64,000 nt of DNA from Plantibacter flavus (GCF_002024505.1 NZ_CP019402.1:4092001-4156000); one strand, 5' to 3'. Positions 23,867-33,671 are shown, numbered from the stretch's first letter. The notes: generated by a model from the letters alone, not told the origin. Numbers and translations are program-made.

Positions 23867-24050
23867 TCCCTGCTCCATTTCGATACGAGAGGACTCCCTC
23901 TCGGTGAGATATATGATCATGAAACTCTTCATTCAAGAGTATTCCTGGTCAAAAAACGAGAGCGCAGAAGTTCGGAAAGCTGACCCGCGATTGCGTCGCG
24001 TGGCTCGTCGATCACTGCGCTTTCAGCGTCGACCGCAGTCGCTACCGGGA

Positions 24051-24070
24051 CATCCCCCCTATGGGGGTGG
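24051..24070. promoter_or_regulatory. CsoR-like palindrome upstream of ybjQ-type gene
   Basis: ATCCCCCCTATGGGGGTG resembles the C-run/G-run pseudo-palindromes bound by CsoR/FrmR-family regulators. It lies 25 bases before the YbjQ start. No csoR gene is in the window. Confidence 0.35.
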
Positions 24071-24094
24071 GCGCAGCGGTGCCAGACTGCGAGC

Positions 24095-24409
24095 ATGCTG
24101 ATCTCGACGATGAACGATGTCCCCGGCCGCCAGGTCACCGAGGTGCTGGGCGAGGTGACCGGACTCACGGTCCGTGCACGCAACGCGGGCGTGCAACTCG
24201 GCGCCAACTTCAAGGCACTGCTGGGCGGTGAGCTCTCCGGGCTCACCAAGCAGCTCGCTGAGAGCCGCGAGGAAGCGAAGCAGCGACTCATCGAGGCGGC
24301 CACCGCGCTCGGTGCCGACGCGGTGCTCGCGATGCGGTTCGACGCGGCCGAGGTCGGGCAGAACTACCAGGAGGTCGTCGCCTACGGCACCGCCGTCAAG
24401 CTCGGCTGA
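24095..24409 (+). CDS. YbjQ/DUF74-family protein
   Basis: 104 residues, full length for the family. Conserved features: an ISTMNDVPG start, EVTGLTVRARN and the LGADAVLAMRFD strand. Members form pentamers and are loosely tied to metal binding; function unproven. Monocistronic. Confidence 0.9.
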   Translation: MLISTMNDVPGRQVTEVLGEVTGLTVRARNAGVQLGANFKALLGGELSGLTKQLAESREEAKQRLIEAATALGADAVLAMRFDAAEVGQNYQEVVAYGTAVKLG

Positions 24410-24500
24410 GGTCACACACCACCGCTTGGCGACAGGAGAAGCGCCTGAGGGCAGGACCGAACGCGACGTTCGATCCTGCCCTCGTGCAGATCTCCTGCTG

Positions 24501-26222
24501 TCAGGCGCGGAGGCGCTTGAGCTCCTCACGACGGACGGCCTGCTCGGCCGGGTCTGGCACGGGGAGCGACGCGAGGAGACGGCGCGTGTAGTCGTCGTTC
24601 GGCGCACCGAGCACGGTGGAGCCCGGCCCCTCCTCGACGATGTCGCCGCGGTACAGCACGACGATGCGGTCGGCGAGCACGTCGACCACCGCGAGGTCAT
24701 GGCTGATGAACAGCGACGCGAACCCGAACTCGCGCTGCAGCTCGGCGAAGAGCTCCAGCACGCGAGCCTGCACCGACACGTCGAGTGCCGAGGTCGGTTC
24801 GTCGGCGACCAGCAGTGCCGGTTCGAGCGCCAACGCCCGCGCGAGCGAAGCGCGCTGCCGTTGCCCACCGGAGAGCTCGTGCGGGAACCGGTCGCCGAAC
24901 GCCTTCGGCAGCTGGACCGCTTCGAGCAGCTCGTCCACCCGGCGTCGGGCCGCCCGTGTGTCGCCGAAGCGACCGTGCACGATGAGCGGCTCCGCCACGC
25001 ACTCCGCGATCGTGAGCAGTGGGTTGAAGCTCGTCGCCGGGTCCTGGAACACGAACCCGATCTCGCGGCGCTTCGGAGCGAACTCGCGCTCCTTCACCCG
25101 GTTCATCTCCACACCGAGCACCGACAGCGAGCCACCGGTCACCTTGGTGAGCCCGGCGATCGCGCGGCCGATCGTGGTCTTGCCCGACCCCGACTCCCCC
25201 ACCAGGCCGAGGACCTCGCCCGCGTGGATCGTGAAGTCGACGCCCTTGACCGCCCGGAACCCGGCACGCCCGAAACGGCCCGGGTACTCGATCTCGAGCC
25301 CCTTCGCGACCACCACCGGCTCACCGAGCTGCAGCTGCTTGCCGCGCTCGACCTCGGCCGGCGCGGAGCTCTTGCCGCGGCCGACGTGCGGCACCGACGA
25401 CAGGAGCTTCTTCGTGTACTCGGCCTTCGGTGAGGAGAACAGCTCCTGGACGGGAGCCTCCTCGACGATGTCGCCCTGGTACATGACAACGACGCGGTCG
25501 GCGAGGTCGGCGACGACGCCCATGTTGTGGGTGATGAGGACGATGGCCGTCCCGAACTCGTCGCGGCACCGACGCAGGAGGTCGAGGATCTCCGCCTGCA
25601 CCGTGACGTCGAGCGCGGTCGTCGGCTCGTCGGCCACGATCAGTCCGGGGTCGAGCACGAGCGCCATCGCGATGACGATGCGCTGCTTCTGCCCGCCGGA
25701 GAACTGGTGCGGGAAGTAGTCGACCCGCTCCTCCGGCTCCGGGATGCCGACGCGACGCAGGATGTCGATGGCCTTGGCCCGTGCCTCGGCCTTCGTGTAC
25801 GAACCGTGCGCGCGGAGACCTTCGGCGATCTGCCAGCCCACCTTGTAGACGGGGTTGAGCGCGGTCGACGGTTCCTGGAACACCATCGCCGCGTCGCTGC
25901 CGCGGATGGACCGCAGCTGCTCAGCCGACGCCGTGACGACGTCCTGCTCGGTCGAACCGTCGCGGGAGCGCAGCACGACCGCGCCGGAGGCCGTCGCCGT
26001 CTCCGGGAGCAGGCCGAGGATGGTCTTGGCCGTGACCGTCTTGCCCGAGCCGGACTCGCCGACGATCGCGACGATCTCGCGCGGTGCGACCGACAGCGAG
26101 ATGTCGTTGATCGCCTTCACCGCGCCGGCGTCGGTCGAGAACGAGACCCCGAGGTCGCGGATGCTGACGATGTCCGTGGTACCGAGGTCGCGTGGACCGG
26201 TGGTCGGCGTCGACTGGCTCAT
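24501..26222 (-). CDS. oligopeptide ABC transporter, fused double ATPase (DppD-DppF type)
   Basis: 573 residues holding two complete ABC ATPases. Half 1: Walker A GESGSGKT (55-62), signature FSGGQKQR, Walker B LIVADEP. Half 2: Walker A GESGSGKT, signature LSGGQRQR, Walker B LLVADEP, and H-loop SHD. Fused DppDF is common in actinobacteria. It energises import with the two permeases upstream; its ATG overlaps the permease stop by four bases. Last gene of transporter 1. Confidence 0.95.
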   Translation of the reverse strand: MSQSTPTTGPRDLGTTDIVSIRDLGVSFSTDAGAVKAINDISLSVAPREIVAIVGESGSGKTVTAKTILGLLPETATASGAVVLRSRDGSTEQDVVTASAEQLRSIRGSDAAMVFQEPSTALNPVYKVGWQIAEGLRAHGSYTKAEARAKAIDILRRVGIPEPEERVDYFPHQFSGGQKQRIVIAMALVLDPGLIVADEPTTALDVTVQAEILDLLRRCRDEFGTAIVLITHNMGVVADLADRVVVMYQGDIVEEAPVQELFSSPKAEYTKKLLSSVPHVGRGKSSAPAEVERGKQLQLGEPVVVAKGLEIEYPGRFGRAGFRAVKGVDFTIHAGEVLGLVGESGSGKTTIGRAIAGLTKVTGGSLSVLGVEMNRVKEREFAPKRREIGFVFQDPATSFNPLLTIAECVAEPLIVHGRFGDTRAARRRVDELLEAVQLPKAFGDRFPHELSGGQRQRASLARALALEPALLVADEPTSALDVSVQARVLELFAELQREFGFASLFISHDLAVVDVLADRIVVLYRGDIVEEGPGSTVLGAPNDDYTRRLLASLPVPDPAEQAVRREELKRLRA

Positions 26223-27343
26223 GAGCGCTCGTCCTCTCGTCGGTTCTCCAGATCGCTGTCCGCCGCGGCGTCGCTCACGGCTCCCAGCGATTCGGCGTCC
26301 ATCATCCCGGCGCCACCGGGGCTGTCGGGCGTGCCACCGGTGGTCGTGATGCTCGACGTCGCAGCGACCGATCCACTCGACGCACCGACCCGACGACGGC
26401 TGCGCAGACGCGGGTCGGACAGGTCGTTGAGGCTCTCACCGACGAGGGTGATGCCGAGCACGACGAGCACGATCGCGAGGCCGGGGAACAGCGCGGTCCA
26501 CCAGATCCCGCTCGTGACGTCGGAGACGGACCGGTTGAGGTCGTAACCCCACTCGGCGGCCGCGGTCGGCTCGATGCCGAACCCGAGGAAGCCGAGCCCA
26601 GCGAGCGTGAGGATGGCCTCGGAGGCGTTGAGGGTGATGATGAGCGGCAGCGTCCGGGTCGCGTTCCGCAGCACGTGGCGGAACATGATGCGGGAGCTCG
26701 ACGCACCGATGACCTTCGCCGACTCGACGAACGCCTCGCTCTTGATGCGCACGACCTCGGAGCGGATGACCCGGAAATACTGCGGGATGAAGACCACGGT
26801 GATCGAGATCGCGGCGGCGAGGATGCCGCCCCAGAGGCTCGACTGGCCGCGGCTGATGACGATCGACATGACGATCGCGAGCAGCAGCGACGGGAAGGCG
26901 TAAACCGCGTCGCAGACGACCACGAGCACGCGGTCGAGCCAGCCGCCGAAGTATCCGGCGACGAGCCCGAGCAGGACGCCGATGAAGATCGACAGGATGA
27001 TCGCGGCCACGATGACGAAGAGCGCGGTCTGGGCTCCCCAGAGCACCCGGGACAGGACGTCGTACCCGCCGACGGTCGTGCCGAGGAGGTTCGTCGCGTT
27101 CGGCGCCTGCTGCGTGCCGAACGAACCGTCGTCGCCGCGCAGCTGGTTGAACCGGTAGGGCGCGACGAGCGGCGCGAGGATCGCGATGAGCACGAACACG
27201 CCCGTGACGACGAGACCGATGACGAGCATCGCCCGCTGCAGCCCGACCGACTGCCGGAACTGCTTGACGACGGGGAGACGTTCCCGCAACGGTCGCTTCG
27301 CCGGCGCGGTCTGAACGGCCGTGGTGGCTGTCGGAGCACTCAT
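26219..27343 (-). CDS. peptide ABC transporter permease (DppC type), transporter 1
   Basis: 374 residues, about six spans, with the DppC N-terminal OppC_N segment and the EAA loop (FVESAKVIGASSSRIMFRHVLRN). A 65-residue hydrophilic Ser/Gly/Asp-rich tail after RLRSRRR is longer than usual and probably cytoplasmic and disordered. Confidence 0.93.
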   Translation of the reverse strand: MSAPTATTAVQTAPAKRPLRERLPVVKQFRQSVGLQRAMLVIGLVVTGVFVLIAILAPLVAPYRFNQLRGDDGSFGTQQAPNATNLLGTTVGGYDVLSRVLWGAQTALFVIVAAIILSIFIGVLLGLVAGYFGGWLDRVLVVVCDAVYAFPSLLLAIVMSIVISRGQSSLWGGILAAAISITVVFIPQYFRVIRSEVVRIKSEAFVESAKVIGASSSRIMFRHVLRNATRTLPLIITLNASEAILTLAGLGFLGFGIEPTAAAEWGYDLNRSVSDVTSGIWWTALFPGLAIVLVVLGITLVGESLNDLSDPRLRSRRRVGASSGSVAATSSITTTGGTPDSPGGAGMMDAESLGAVSDAAADSDLENRREDERS

Positions 27344-27345
27344 GC

Positions 27346-28419
27346 TCAGTACCTCACCCTCGGGTCGATGATCGCCGCGATGATGTCGACGATGAAGTTG
27401 GTCAGGGCGACGATGACGGCCAGCAGCGCGACGATCCCCTGGACGGCGACGAAGTCACGCGCCTTGAGGTACTCGCTCAGCATGAAGCCGAGGCCCTTCC
27501 ATTCGAACGTCGTCTCGGTGAGGACCGCGCCCGCGAGGAGGAGCGCGATCTGGAGGCCGATGACCGTGATGATCGGGATGAGCGCCGGACGGTAGGCGTG
27601 CTTCGTCACGAGCCGGAACTCACTGACGCCGCGCGACCGGGCCGCATCGACGTAGCCGGAACCGAGCGTGCCGATGACGTTGGTGCGGACCAGCCGCAGG
27701 AAAACGCCGGCCGTCAACAGGCCGAGGGCGATCGCCGGGAGCACCGCGTGGGCGAGGACGTCGCTGATCGCCGTCGGATCGCCGAGGCGGATCGCGTCGA
27801 TCAGGTAGATGCCGGACGGGCTCGAGATGGTCTGGAGCGTCAGCTCGGTGCCGGTGCTCGCTCGCCCGGCGACCGGGAGGATCCCGAGCCAGACGGAGAA
27901 GATGAGCTTGAGCAGCAGGCCGGCGAAGAACACCGGGGTGGCGTAGCTGAGGATCGCGAAGACGCGGAGGCCCGCGTCCTGCCAGCGGTCACGGCGGGCG
28001 GCGGCGAGCATGCCGAGCGGGATGCCGACGATGAAGGCGACGATGAGCGCGTAGATCGCGAGTTCGAGGGTCGCGGAGCCGTACGTGAGGAGGACCTCGA
28101 TGACCGGCCGGTTGTCGGAGATCGTCGTGCCGAAGTTGCCGACCGCGATCTGTCCGAGGAACTCGACGTACTGGATGAAGATGGGCCGGTCGTAGCCGGC
28201 GGCACTGATGCGTTCCGCGAGCTGATCGGCCGGGAGTCGGCCTCCGAGCGCTGCGGTGATCGGATCACCGGTCAGGCGCATCAGGAAGAAGACCATGGTG
28301 ACGAGGATGAACACCGTCGGGATGATCAGCAGGAAGCGGATGACGAGGTACCGCCAGAGTCCGCCACCTCCGGAACGTCTGGCCGCCTTGGGGGGTGGGG
28401 TTGCGACAGCTGCCGTCAT
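27346..28419 (-). CDS. peptide ABC transporter permease (DppB type), transporter 1
   Basis: 357 residues with the DppB opening RFLLIIPTVFILVTMVFFLMRL, the TGDP segment and an EAA loop (YVDAARSRGVSEFRLVTKHAYR). ATG 28419 has GGAGGATCC upstream; longer in-frame starts have no ribosome site. Two bases separate its stop from the next gene. Confidence 0.93.
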   Translation of the reverse strand: MTAAVATPPPKAARRSGGGGLWRYLVIRFLLIIPTVFILVTMVFFLMRLTGDPITAALGGRLPADQLAERISAAGYDRPIFIQYVEFLGQIAVGNFGTTISDNRPVIEVLLTYGSATLELAIYALIVAFIVGIPLGMLAAARRDRWQDAGLRVFAILSYATPVFFAGLLLKLIFSVWLGILPVAGRASTGTELTLQTISSPSGIYLIDAIRLGDPTAISDVLAHAVLPAIALGLLTAGVFLRLVRTNVIGTLGSGYVDAARSRGVSEFRLVTKHAYRPALIPIITVIGLQIALLLAGAVLTETTFEWKGLGFMLSEYLKARDFVAVQGIVALLAVIVALTNFIVDIIAAIIDPRVRY

Positions 28420-28465
28420 TGCAGTGGATCCTCCTCGATCACCGACTCGGTAGAGCCCGGACAGA

Positions 28466-28499
28466 CGATCGGGGCGGCTCTGTGGAGCCACCCCGATCG
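28466..28499 (-). terminator. hairpin between binding-protein and permease genes
   Basis: CGATCGGGG-c-GGCTC (28466-28480) pairs with GAGCC-a-CCCCGATCG (28485-28499). Such stems allow more binding protein than permease by partial termination or by protecting the upstream message. Confidence 0.65.
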
Positions 28500-28543
28500 C
28501 GACGTCCGACTCACCATAGTCGGATATCAGTTGGTCAGGCTAG

Positions 28544-30175
28544 TCAGCCCTTGGTGATGGGCGCGTAGCGGAACTTGAACGACGCGTCGAGGACGGTTCC
28601 CTCGACGTCCTTGCCGACGACGGCCACCTGAGCGCCCTGGAGCAGCGGGATGGTCGACAGGTCGGCCGCCTCCGTGTCCTGGATCTGCTCGATGAGCTTC
28701 GTCCGTGCGTCGGCGTCCGTCGTCGAGCGCTGCTCGTTGATCAGGTCGTTGACAGCCGGGTTGTCGTAGTGGTTCGCGAGGAAGTTGTCCGTGGCGAAGA
28801 ACGGCGACAGGTAGTTGTCGGCGTCGGAGTAGTCCGGGAACCAACCCAGCTGGTAGGCCGGGTAGACGTCCGTCGTGCGGTCCTTGGCGTACTGGACCCA
28901 CTCGGTCTGCTGCAGGTTGACGGTGAACAGGCCGTCGGCCTCGAGCTGGTCCTTGATGAGCGCGTACTCGTCGCCGGAGCCGGAACCGTAGTGGTCACCG
29001 TTGTACTGGAGGTTGAGCGCGACCGGAACGGTCACACCGGCTGCCTCGAGCGTCTCCTTGGCCTTCGCGGCGTCGGGGCCGCCGTCGCCGTCGCCGTAGA
29101 GGCCCTTGAGGGACTCGGTGGCACCGGTCAGGCCGGCGGGCACGTAGGAGTAGAGCGGGGTGTAGGTGTCCTTGTAGACGTCCTTGGCGATCGCAGCGCG
29201 GTCGATCAGGTCGGCAGCGGCCTGGCGGACGGCGAGCGCCTTCGCGGGGTCGGCGTCGGCGGTGGTCGCACCGTAGGGCATCGTATCGAAGTTGAAGACG
29301 AAGTAGCGGATCTCGCCACCGGGGCCGTCGACGACCTTGACGTTCTTGTCCTTCTTCAGGTCCTCGATGTCGGTCGCGGAGAGGCTGCGCGACGCGACGT
29401 CGATGTTGCCCTGCTTGACGTCGAGCTTCAGGTTGGACTCGTCGGTGTAGTACTTCACGTTGACGGTGTCGTTCTTCGCCGCGCCGAGGAGGCCCTGGTA
29501 GTCGGCGTACTTCTTGTACGAGATGAGCTCGTTGAACTTGTAGCTGTCGATCGTGTACTGGCCGGCGAACGCCTTGCCCTTGACGATGTCGGCGTCCGGG
29601 GTGATCTCGGTGGCGGAGAAGACGTCCTCGTCGACGATCGGGCCGACGGGGCTCGAGAGCACCTGCGGGAAGGTCTGGTCGTTCTCGGTCTTCAGCGTGA
29701 AGACGACGGTGAGGTCGTCGGGCGCGTCGGTCTTCTCGAGGTTGCCGAGGAGCGAGGACGGTCCGTTGTCGTCCGCGATGGCGAGTTGACGGTCGAAGCT
29801 GAACTTCACGTCGGACGAGGTGAGGTCGTTGCCGTTGGCCCACTTGAGGCCCTTCTTGAGCTTCACCGTGTACTCGGTCGGCGAGGTGAACTCGGCCGAC
29901 TCGGCGATGTCGGGCTCGACGTCGGGGCTGTTGTACGGCGTGTTCAGGAGGAACGGGAAGACCTGGTTCATGACGGCGAAGGAGCCGTTGTCGTACGATC
30001 CGGCCGGGTCGAGCGTCGTGACCTTGTCGGTCGTGCCGATGACGATCGTGCCACTGGCGCCGCTGCTGGATCCGCTCCCGCCGCCGGCGGCGCAGCCGGC
30101 GAGGGCGAGGGCGGTGATGGAGAGACCCGCGAGCGCGACGGCGCTCTTCCGGAATCCGCTACGTGGGGATGACAT
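28544..30175 (-). CDS. peptide-binding lipoprotein (SBP family 5), transporter 1
   Basis: 543 residues. Lipoprotein signal with lipobox LALAGC, then the family 5 layout: VTTLDPAGSYD, FPFLLNTPYNSP, a long two-lobed body and YPAYQLGWFPDYSDADNY. It captures peptides outside the membrane for the permeases downstream. Substrate not predictable. Divergent from the aminotransferase gene. Confidence 0.94.
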   Translation of the reverse strand: MSSPRSGFRKSAVALAGLSITALALAGCAAGGGSGSSSGASGTIVIGTTDKVTTLDPAGSYDNGSFAVMNQVFPFLLNTPYNSPDVEPDIAESAEFTSPTEYTVKLKKGLKWANGNDLTSSDVKFSFDRQLAIADDNGPSSLLGNLEKTDAPDDLTVVFTLKTENDQTFPQVLSSPVGPIVDEDVFSATEITPDADIVKGKAFAGQYTIDSYKFNELISYKKYADYQGLLGAAKNDTVNVKYYTDESNLKLDVKQGNIDVASRSLSATDIEDLKKDKNVKVVDGPGGEIRYFVFNFDTMPYGATTADADPAKALAVRQAAADLIDRAAIAKDVYKDTYTPLYSYVPAGLTGATESLKGLYGDGDGGPDAAKAKETLEAAGVTVPVALNLQYNGDHYGSGSGDEYALIKDQLEADGLFTVNLQQTEWVQYAKDRTTDVYPAYQLGWFPDYSDADNYLSPFFATDNFLANHYDNPAVNDLINEQRSTTDADARTKLIEQIQDTEAADLSTIPLLQGAQVAVVGKDVEGTVLDASFKFRYAPITKG

Positions 30176-30480
30176 TGATGTCGACCTCGTTTTCTGTGTG
30201 TGAGAGACGGCACGGCTGTGTGCAGGTTCTTCGCACGTGCTTGTAGAGGATTACAGCACGCTCCGAACAAATCCCTCAAACCCAGAAGGCTTCCGGTGCT
30301 GATTCGTTACGAGCACGAAACGTGCGCATGCGGCAGCTGTCGCGCAAGGACCGCGCGTTTGGCCCGCAGTCCGTGGAACTCGCCATCTCGCACCGATCAT
30401 GGATCACCGGTTGTCGATAGTATACAGTCTACAGATGACAGGTCCGGATGAGGCGGACCTCAAGACTCTGAGGAGCTCGT
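30176..30480. promoter_or_regulatory. divergent promoter region with GntR-type operator
   Basis: 305 bases without a gene. The operator is at 30411-30434: TTGTCGATAGT, then AT, then ACAGTCTACAG. It includes GTATAC, a common FCD-GntR core. 19 of 24 bases match the site beside the GntR gene at 45438-45461. It sits 47 bases before the aminotransferase start. Confidence 0.65.
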
Positions 30481-31770
30481 ATGTCTGTGCACCCGCCTGC
30501 GGCCACCACCGCTCAGCTGGGCGGCGACACGCCCGCCGCTCCCGAGTTGCGCCCGGCGCAGAGCGCTCGCGTGGCGCGGACGCACCTCACCTATCGGGAG
30601 GCGGCTCCCGGGCTCTCCGTCCGTGCAGCGGACCTGTCGCTCAGACTCGACGGCGGCGGTCACGGGCTCCTCGACACGACGCACTTCGACACCGTCCGCT
30701 TCCCGCCACCGGCCTGGGCCGACCAGGCCATCCGCGAGGCCGTCGCCACCGGCGAATGGGCGTACACCCCGTACCGAGGCGACCCCGGCGTGCTCACCGA
30801 CCTCGCCTCGGCGATCAGCGGCTTCCTCGGCAGCCCGGTGGGTCCCGGCAACCTCGCCCTGACCCCCGGGACGCAGGGTGCCCTGTTCACGACACTGTCC
30901 TCGATCGTCGACGAGGGCGACCTCGTCCTCCTCGCCGACCCGGACTACCTGTTCTGCGAGCGGATCCTCGCGTTCCTCGGAGCACGGGTCGAGCGCATAC
31001 CGCTCATCCTCGACGGCGAGCGCCCCGGCCTCGACCTCGACGTGGTCGAACGGTTCCTGCCCGAGCAGCCGAAGCTGCTCATGTTCTCGCACCCGAACAA
31101 CCCGACCGGCGCCGTCTATCCCGCGGAGATGATCTCCCGCGTCGCCGAGCTCGCCGTCGCCGGCGGCTTCCGCGTCCTCGTCGACGAGCTGTACAGTCGC
31201 CTGCTCTACACGGACACCCCGTTCCCACACCTCCGCTCCGAACCCGGCATGGCCGACCGCACCATCACCCTGCTCGGCCCGTCGAAGACCGAGTCCATGA
31301 GCGGTTTCCGGATCGGCGTCGTGGTCGCCCCGGAGGACGTCATCGCGTCGGTCGAGCAGACGCTCGCGATGACCTCCCTCCGCGCCCCCGCCTACGCGCA
31401 GCGCATGCTCGCCCGGTGGCTCGTCGACGACGACGACTTCCTCCGCGAACGCATCGCCGACCTGGAGGCGATCAAGCGCACCACCGTCGAGAGCCTGTCG
31501 CGGGTCCCCGGCCTGCGCATGACGCCGCAAGACGGGACCGCCTACCTGTTCCTCGACGTCTCGGCGTTCGGGGTGTCGGACGTCGAGGTCGCCGGAGCCC
31601 TGCAGCGCGAGGCGCAGGTCGTCGTCTCGCCCGGGTACCAGTTCGGCCCCTCCGGCAGCGGGCACTTCCGGATCTGCTACGCCCGCGACGAGACGGAGTG
31701 GGCTGCGGCGCTCGAGCGGATGGTCGTGTGCCTGACTGGCCTCGCGACCGCAGCCGGTATCGACGCGTGA
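30481..31770 (+). CDS. PLP-dependent aminotransferase (class I/II)
   Basis: 429 residues, fold type I. Seen: GEWAYTPYRGDPGVL (substrate/phosphate loop), SHPNNPTG, DELYSRLLY, the PLP lysine in LGPSKTESMSGFRIG and the C-terminal Arg in GHFRICYA. Closest in style to aspartate/branched-chain-type aminotransferases. An N-terminal extension of about 25 residues is low-complexity. A strong AGGAGC precedes ATG. It overlaps the RidA gene (GTGA). Confidence 0.92.
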   Translation: MSVHPPAATTAQLGGDTPAAPELRPAQSARVARTHLTYREAAPGLSVRAADLSLRLDGGGHGLLDTTHFDTVRFPPPAWADQAIREAVATGEWAYTPYRGDPGVLTDLASAISGFLGSPVGPGNLALTPGTQGALFTTLSSIVDEGDLVLLADPDYLFCERILAFLGARVERIPLILDGERPGLDLDVVERFLPEQPKLLMFSHPNNPTGAVYPAEMISRVAELAVAGGFRVLVDELYSRLLYTDTPFPHLRSEPGMADRTITLLGPSKTESMSGFRIGVVVAPEDVIASVEQTLAMTSLRAPAYAQRMLARWLVDDDDFLRERIADLEAIKRTTVESLSRVPGLRMTPQDGTAYLFLDVSAFGVSDVEVAGALQREAQVVVSPGYQFGPSGSGHFRICYARDETEWAAALERMVVCLTGLATAAGIDA

Positions 31771-32219
31771 CCGACGGCGCGCCTCGCGACCCGGGGCTCC
31801 AGCCGGCCGGCGCATACTCCGTCGCACGCCTCGTCGGCGAGCTCGTCCACACCGCCGGCATGACCCCGCGGGTCGATGGCGCGCTCGTGGCGACCGGCCG
31901 GATCGGTCGCGAACTCGACGACGCCCAGGCGCTGTCCGCCACCCGGATCGCGACCGAACGGGCGCTCGCTGCCGCTACGAGGGCCGTCCCCGAGGGTGCC
32001 CTCCTCACCGGAGTGGTCTCCCTGACCGTCTACCTCGCCGTGGCCGACGGCTTCGTCCGGCTGAGTGAGATCGCCGACGCGGCGAGCGCCGTGGTCGTCG
32101 AACGGTTCCCGGACGCCGAGCTCCCCGTCCGTGCTGCGCTGGGCGTCGCCGCGCTGCCGGGCGACGCGCCCGTCGAGATCCAGCTCGTCGCCCGATGCGC
32201 CGACCGGACGAGCACCTGA
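31767..32219 (+). CDS. RidA (YjgF/UK114)-family protein
   Basis: 150 residues. AGAYSVARLVGELVHTAGMTP and VSLTVYLAVADGF fit the RidA fold. Family members hydrolyse reactive enamine/imine intermediates made by PLP enzymes. The GTG overlaps the aminotransferase stop by four bases, so it likely protects or completes that enzyme's reaction. The usual catalytic Arg is hard to place in this divergent sequence. Confidence 0.8.
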   Translation: MTDGAPRDPGLQPAGAYSVARLVGELVHTAGMTPRVDGALVATGRIGRELDDAQALSATRIATERALAAATRAVPEGALLTGVVSLTVYLAVADGFVRLSEIADAASAVVVERFPDAELPVRAALGVAALPGDAPVEIQLVARCADRTST

Positions 32220-32258
32220 TCAGCGCCCGTCGCACGACGCCTGTGGTCTGATGGTGGG

Positions 32259-32564
32259 ATGGCCGTCTCGTTCAGTTTCACCGTCGGAGTCCGCGAGCCC
32301 CATCACGTCACGGTGCGGGTCGCCGGCATCCGGAACCGGGTGACGATCGAGGTCGACGGGTGGCTGGCGGCCGACAGCGGGGGCAATCTGGGGCGCATCA
32401 TGCCGAACGTCTTCGACGTCGAGGTCGGGGTGCAGGAACGACACATGGTGTCGATTCGGGTGATCATCCAGGAACCGATCGACGGTGGCGCACGCTACAT
32501 CGACGTGTTCATCGACGGCCGCTTCGCCGCGCGGCACGACTGGCGGGCGATCCGCGAGCGGTGA
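32259..32564 (+). CDS. hypothetical beta-rich protein
   Basis: 101 residues with two similar halves: FTVGVREPHHVTVRVAG and VEVGVQERHMVSIRVII, each followed by a variable strand pair. It looks like an internal duplication of a beta unit. No signal peptide. Follows RidA by 39 bases and may be in the same transcript. Confidence 0.6.
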   Translation: MAVSFSFTVGVREPHHVTVRVAGIRNRVTIEVDGWLAADSGGNLGRIMPNVFDVEVGVQERHMVSIRVIIQEPIDGGARYIDVFIDGRFAARHDWRAIRER

Positions 32565-32579
32565 CCGTGGGTCGACAGG

Positions 32580-33599
32580 TCAGTAGCCCCGGTCGGCGTC
32601 GAAGCGGTTGAGCAGCGACTCCCCCGCGCGGTACCGGGCGAGGTTCTCGATGAAGAGCGCGGTGAGCGTCGCGTTCTCGCTCTCCACCGTGGACGCGGAG
32701 TGCGGTGAGATGAGCACGTTGTCGAGGTCCCAGAGGGGCGAGTCGGCGGGCAGGGGCTCCTCACGGAACACGTCGAGGGCGGCACCGCCGAGTCGACCCG
32801 AGCGGAGGGCCTCGATGAGGGCGTCCTCGTCGATCACCTGACCGCGCGAGATGTTGACGACGGCGGCCCCCTCGGGGAGGAGCGCGATCCGGTCCGCACT
32901 GATGAGGTTCTCGGTCTCGGGGGTGAGCGCCGTGCAGAGCACCAGCACGTCCGTGGTCGGCAGCACCTCGTCGAGCCGGTCGACATCGCTCAGCTCGACG
33001 CCCTCCGGCAGCTCGTAGCTCCCGCCCACACGACCAACCGCGGTCACGCGGGCGCCGATCGCGTCGAAGGTCCGGACCACGTTCGAGCCCATGCCGCCGA
33101 CGCCGACGACGGTGACCCGCATGCCGGCCAGCTGCCGGGTGGTGTACCGCTCGAACCGGTGCTCGCGCTGCTGACGCTGCAGGTACGGCAGGCCCTTCAC
33201 GACGAAGAGCGCGCCGGTCAGGGCGAACTCGGCGAGCGGCACGGCGTGCACGCCACCGGCCGTCGTCGCGACGATGCCGCTCCGGTCGAGACCCGTGCGA
33301 CGCATGAACGCACCGATGCCCGCACTCGTGGCCTGGATCCACTTCAGGTTCGGCGCCCGCTGCGGCAGGGCCGCTGGATCCTGCCAGTCGAAGTCGAACG
33401 CGACCTCGGCCCGCGCGAGCATGTCCTCCCATCGCTGCTGCTCAGCGGCGGAGAGCCGGGGCGTCGGACCGTGGTGGTCGGCCACGTACTGCGGGACGCC
33501 GATGAGCGACGGGTCGTAGAGCACCTCGACGTCCGGGTGCGAGGCGCGGATCGCCTCGACGTGCTCGGCTTCGAGGTGGCTGGCGATGAGGATCTGCAT
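32580..33599 (-). CDS. D-2-hydroxyacid dehydrogenase
   Basis: 339 residues. Substrate domain, then NAD domain with VGVGGMGSNVV, the conserved LPEGAAVVNISRGQVIDE helix (Arg), the EEPLP glutamate region and the catalytic His in LISPHSAS. Reduces a 2-oxo acid or oxidises a D-hydroxy acid. Last gene of the long minus-strand set, 72 bases after the DUF4438 gene. Substrate unknown; an amino-acid-derived oxo acid would suit the context. Confidence 0.92.
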   Translation of the reverse strand: MQILIASHLEAEHVEAIRASHPDVEVLYDPSLIGVPQYVADHHGPTPRLSAAEQQRWEDMLARAEVAFDFDWQDPAALPQRAPNLKWIQATSAGIGAFMRRTGLDRSGIVATTAGGVHAVPLAEFALTGALFVVKGLPYLQRQQREHRFERYTTRQLAGMRVTVVGVGGMGSNVVRTFDAIGARVTAVGRVGGSYELPEGVELSDVDRLDEVLPTTDVLVLCTALTPETENLISADRIALLPEGAAVVNISRGQVIDEDALIEALRSGRLGGAALDVFREEPLPADSPLWDLDNVLISPHSASTVESENATLTALFIENLARYRAGESLLNRFDADRGY

Positions 33600-33671
33600 G
33601 ATGGTCCATCCTGCCGCGGGTGCGGCGATGCGTCGGTCGCGGCGCGGTGCGTCGCGCGTTCCTTCGGTCGG

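Noticed and set aside
28769-30172. Long plus-strand open frame opposite the transporter 1 binding-protein gene
   Set aside because: It is the antisense of a clear SBP gene; its Val/Leu/Asp/Glu-heavy composition comes from the complementary GC-rich codons.
30176-30480. Riboswitch upstream of transporter 1
   Set aside because: No conserved aptamer core was recognised; the visible feature is a protein-type operator.
30460-31827. Minus-strand open frame over the aminotransferase gene
   Set aside because: Shadow of the aminotransferase; low-complexity Arg/Glu/Gly composition and no motif.
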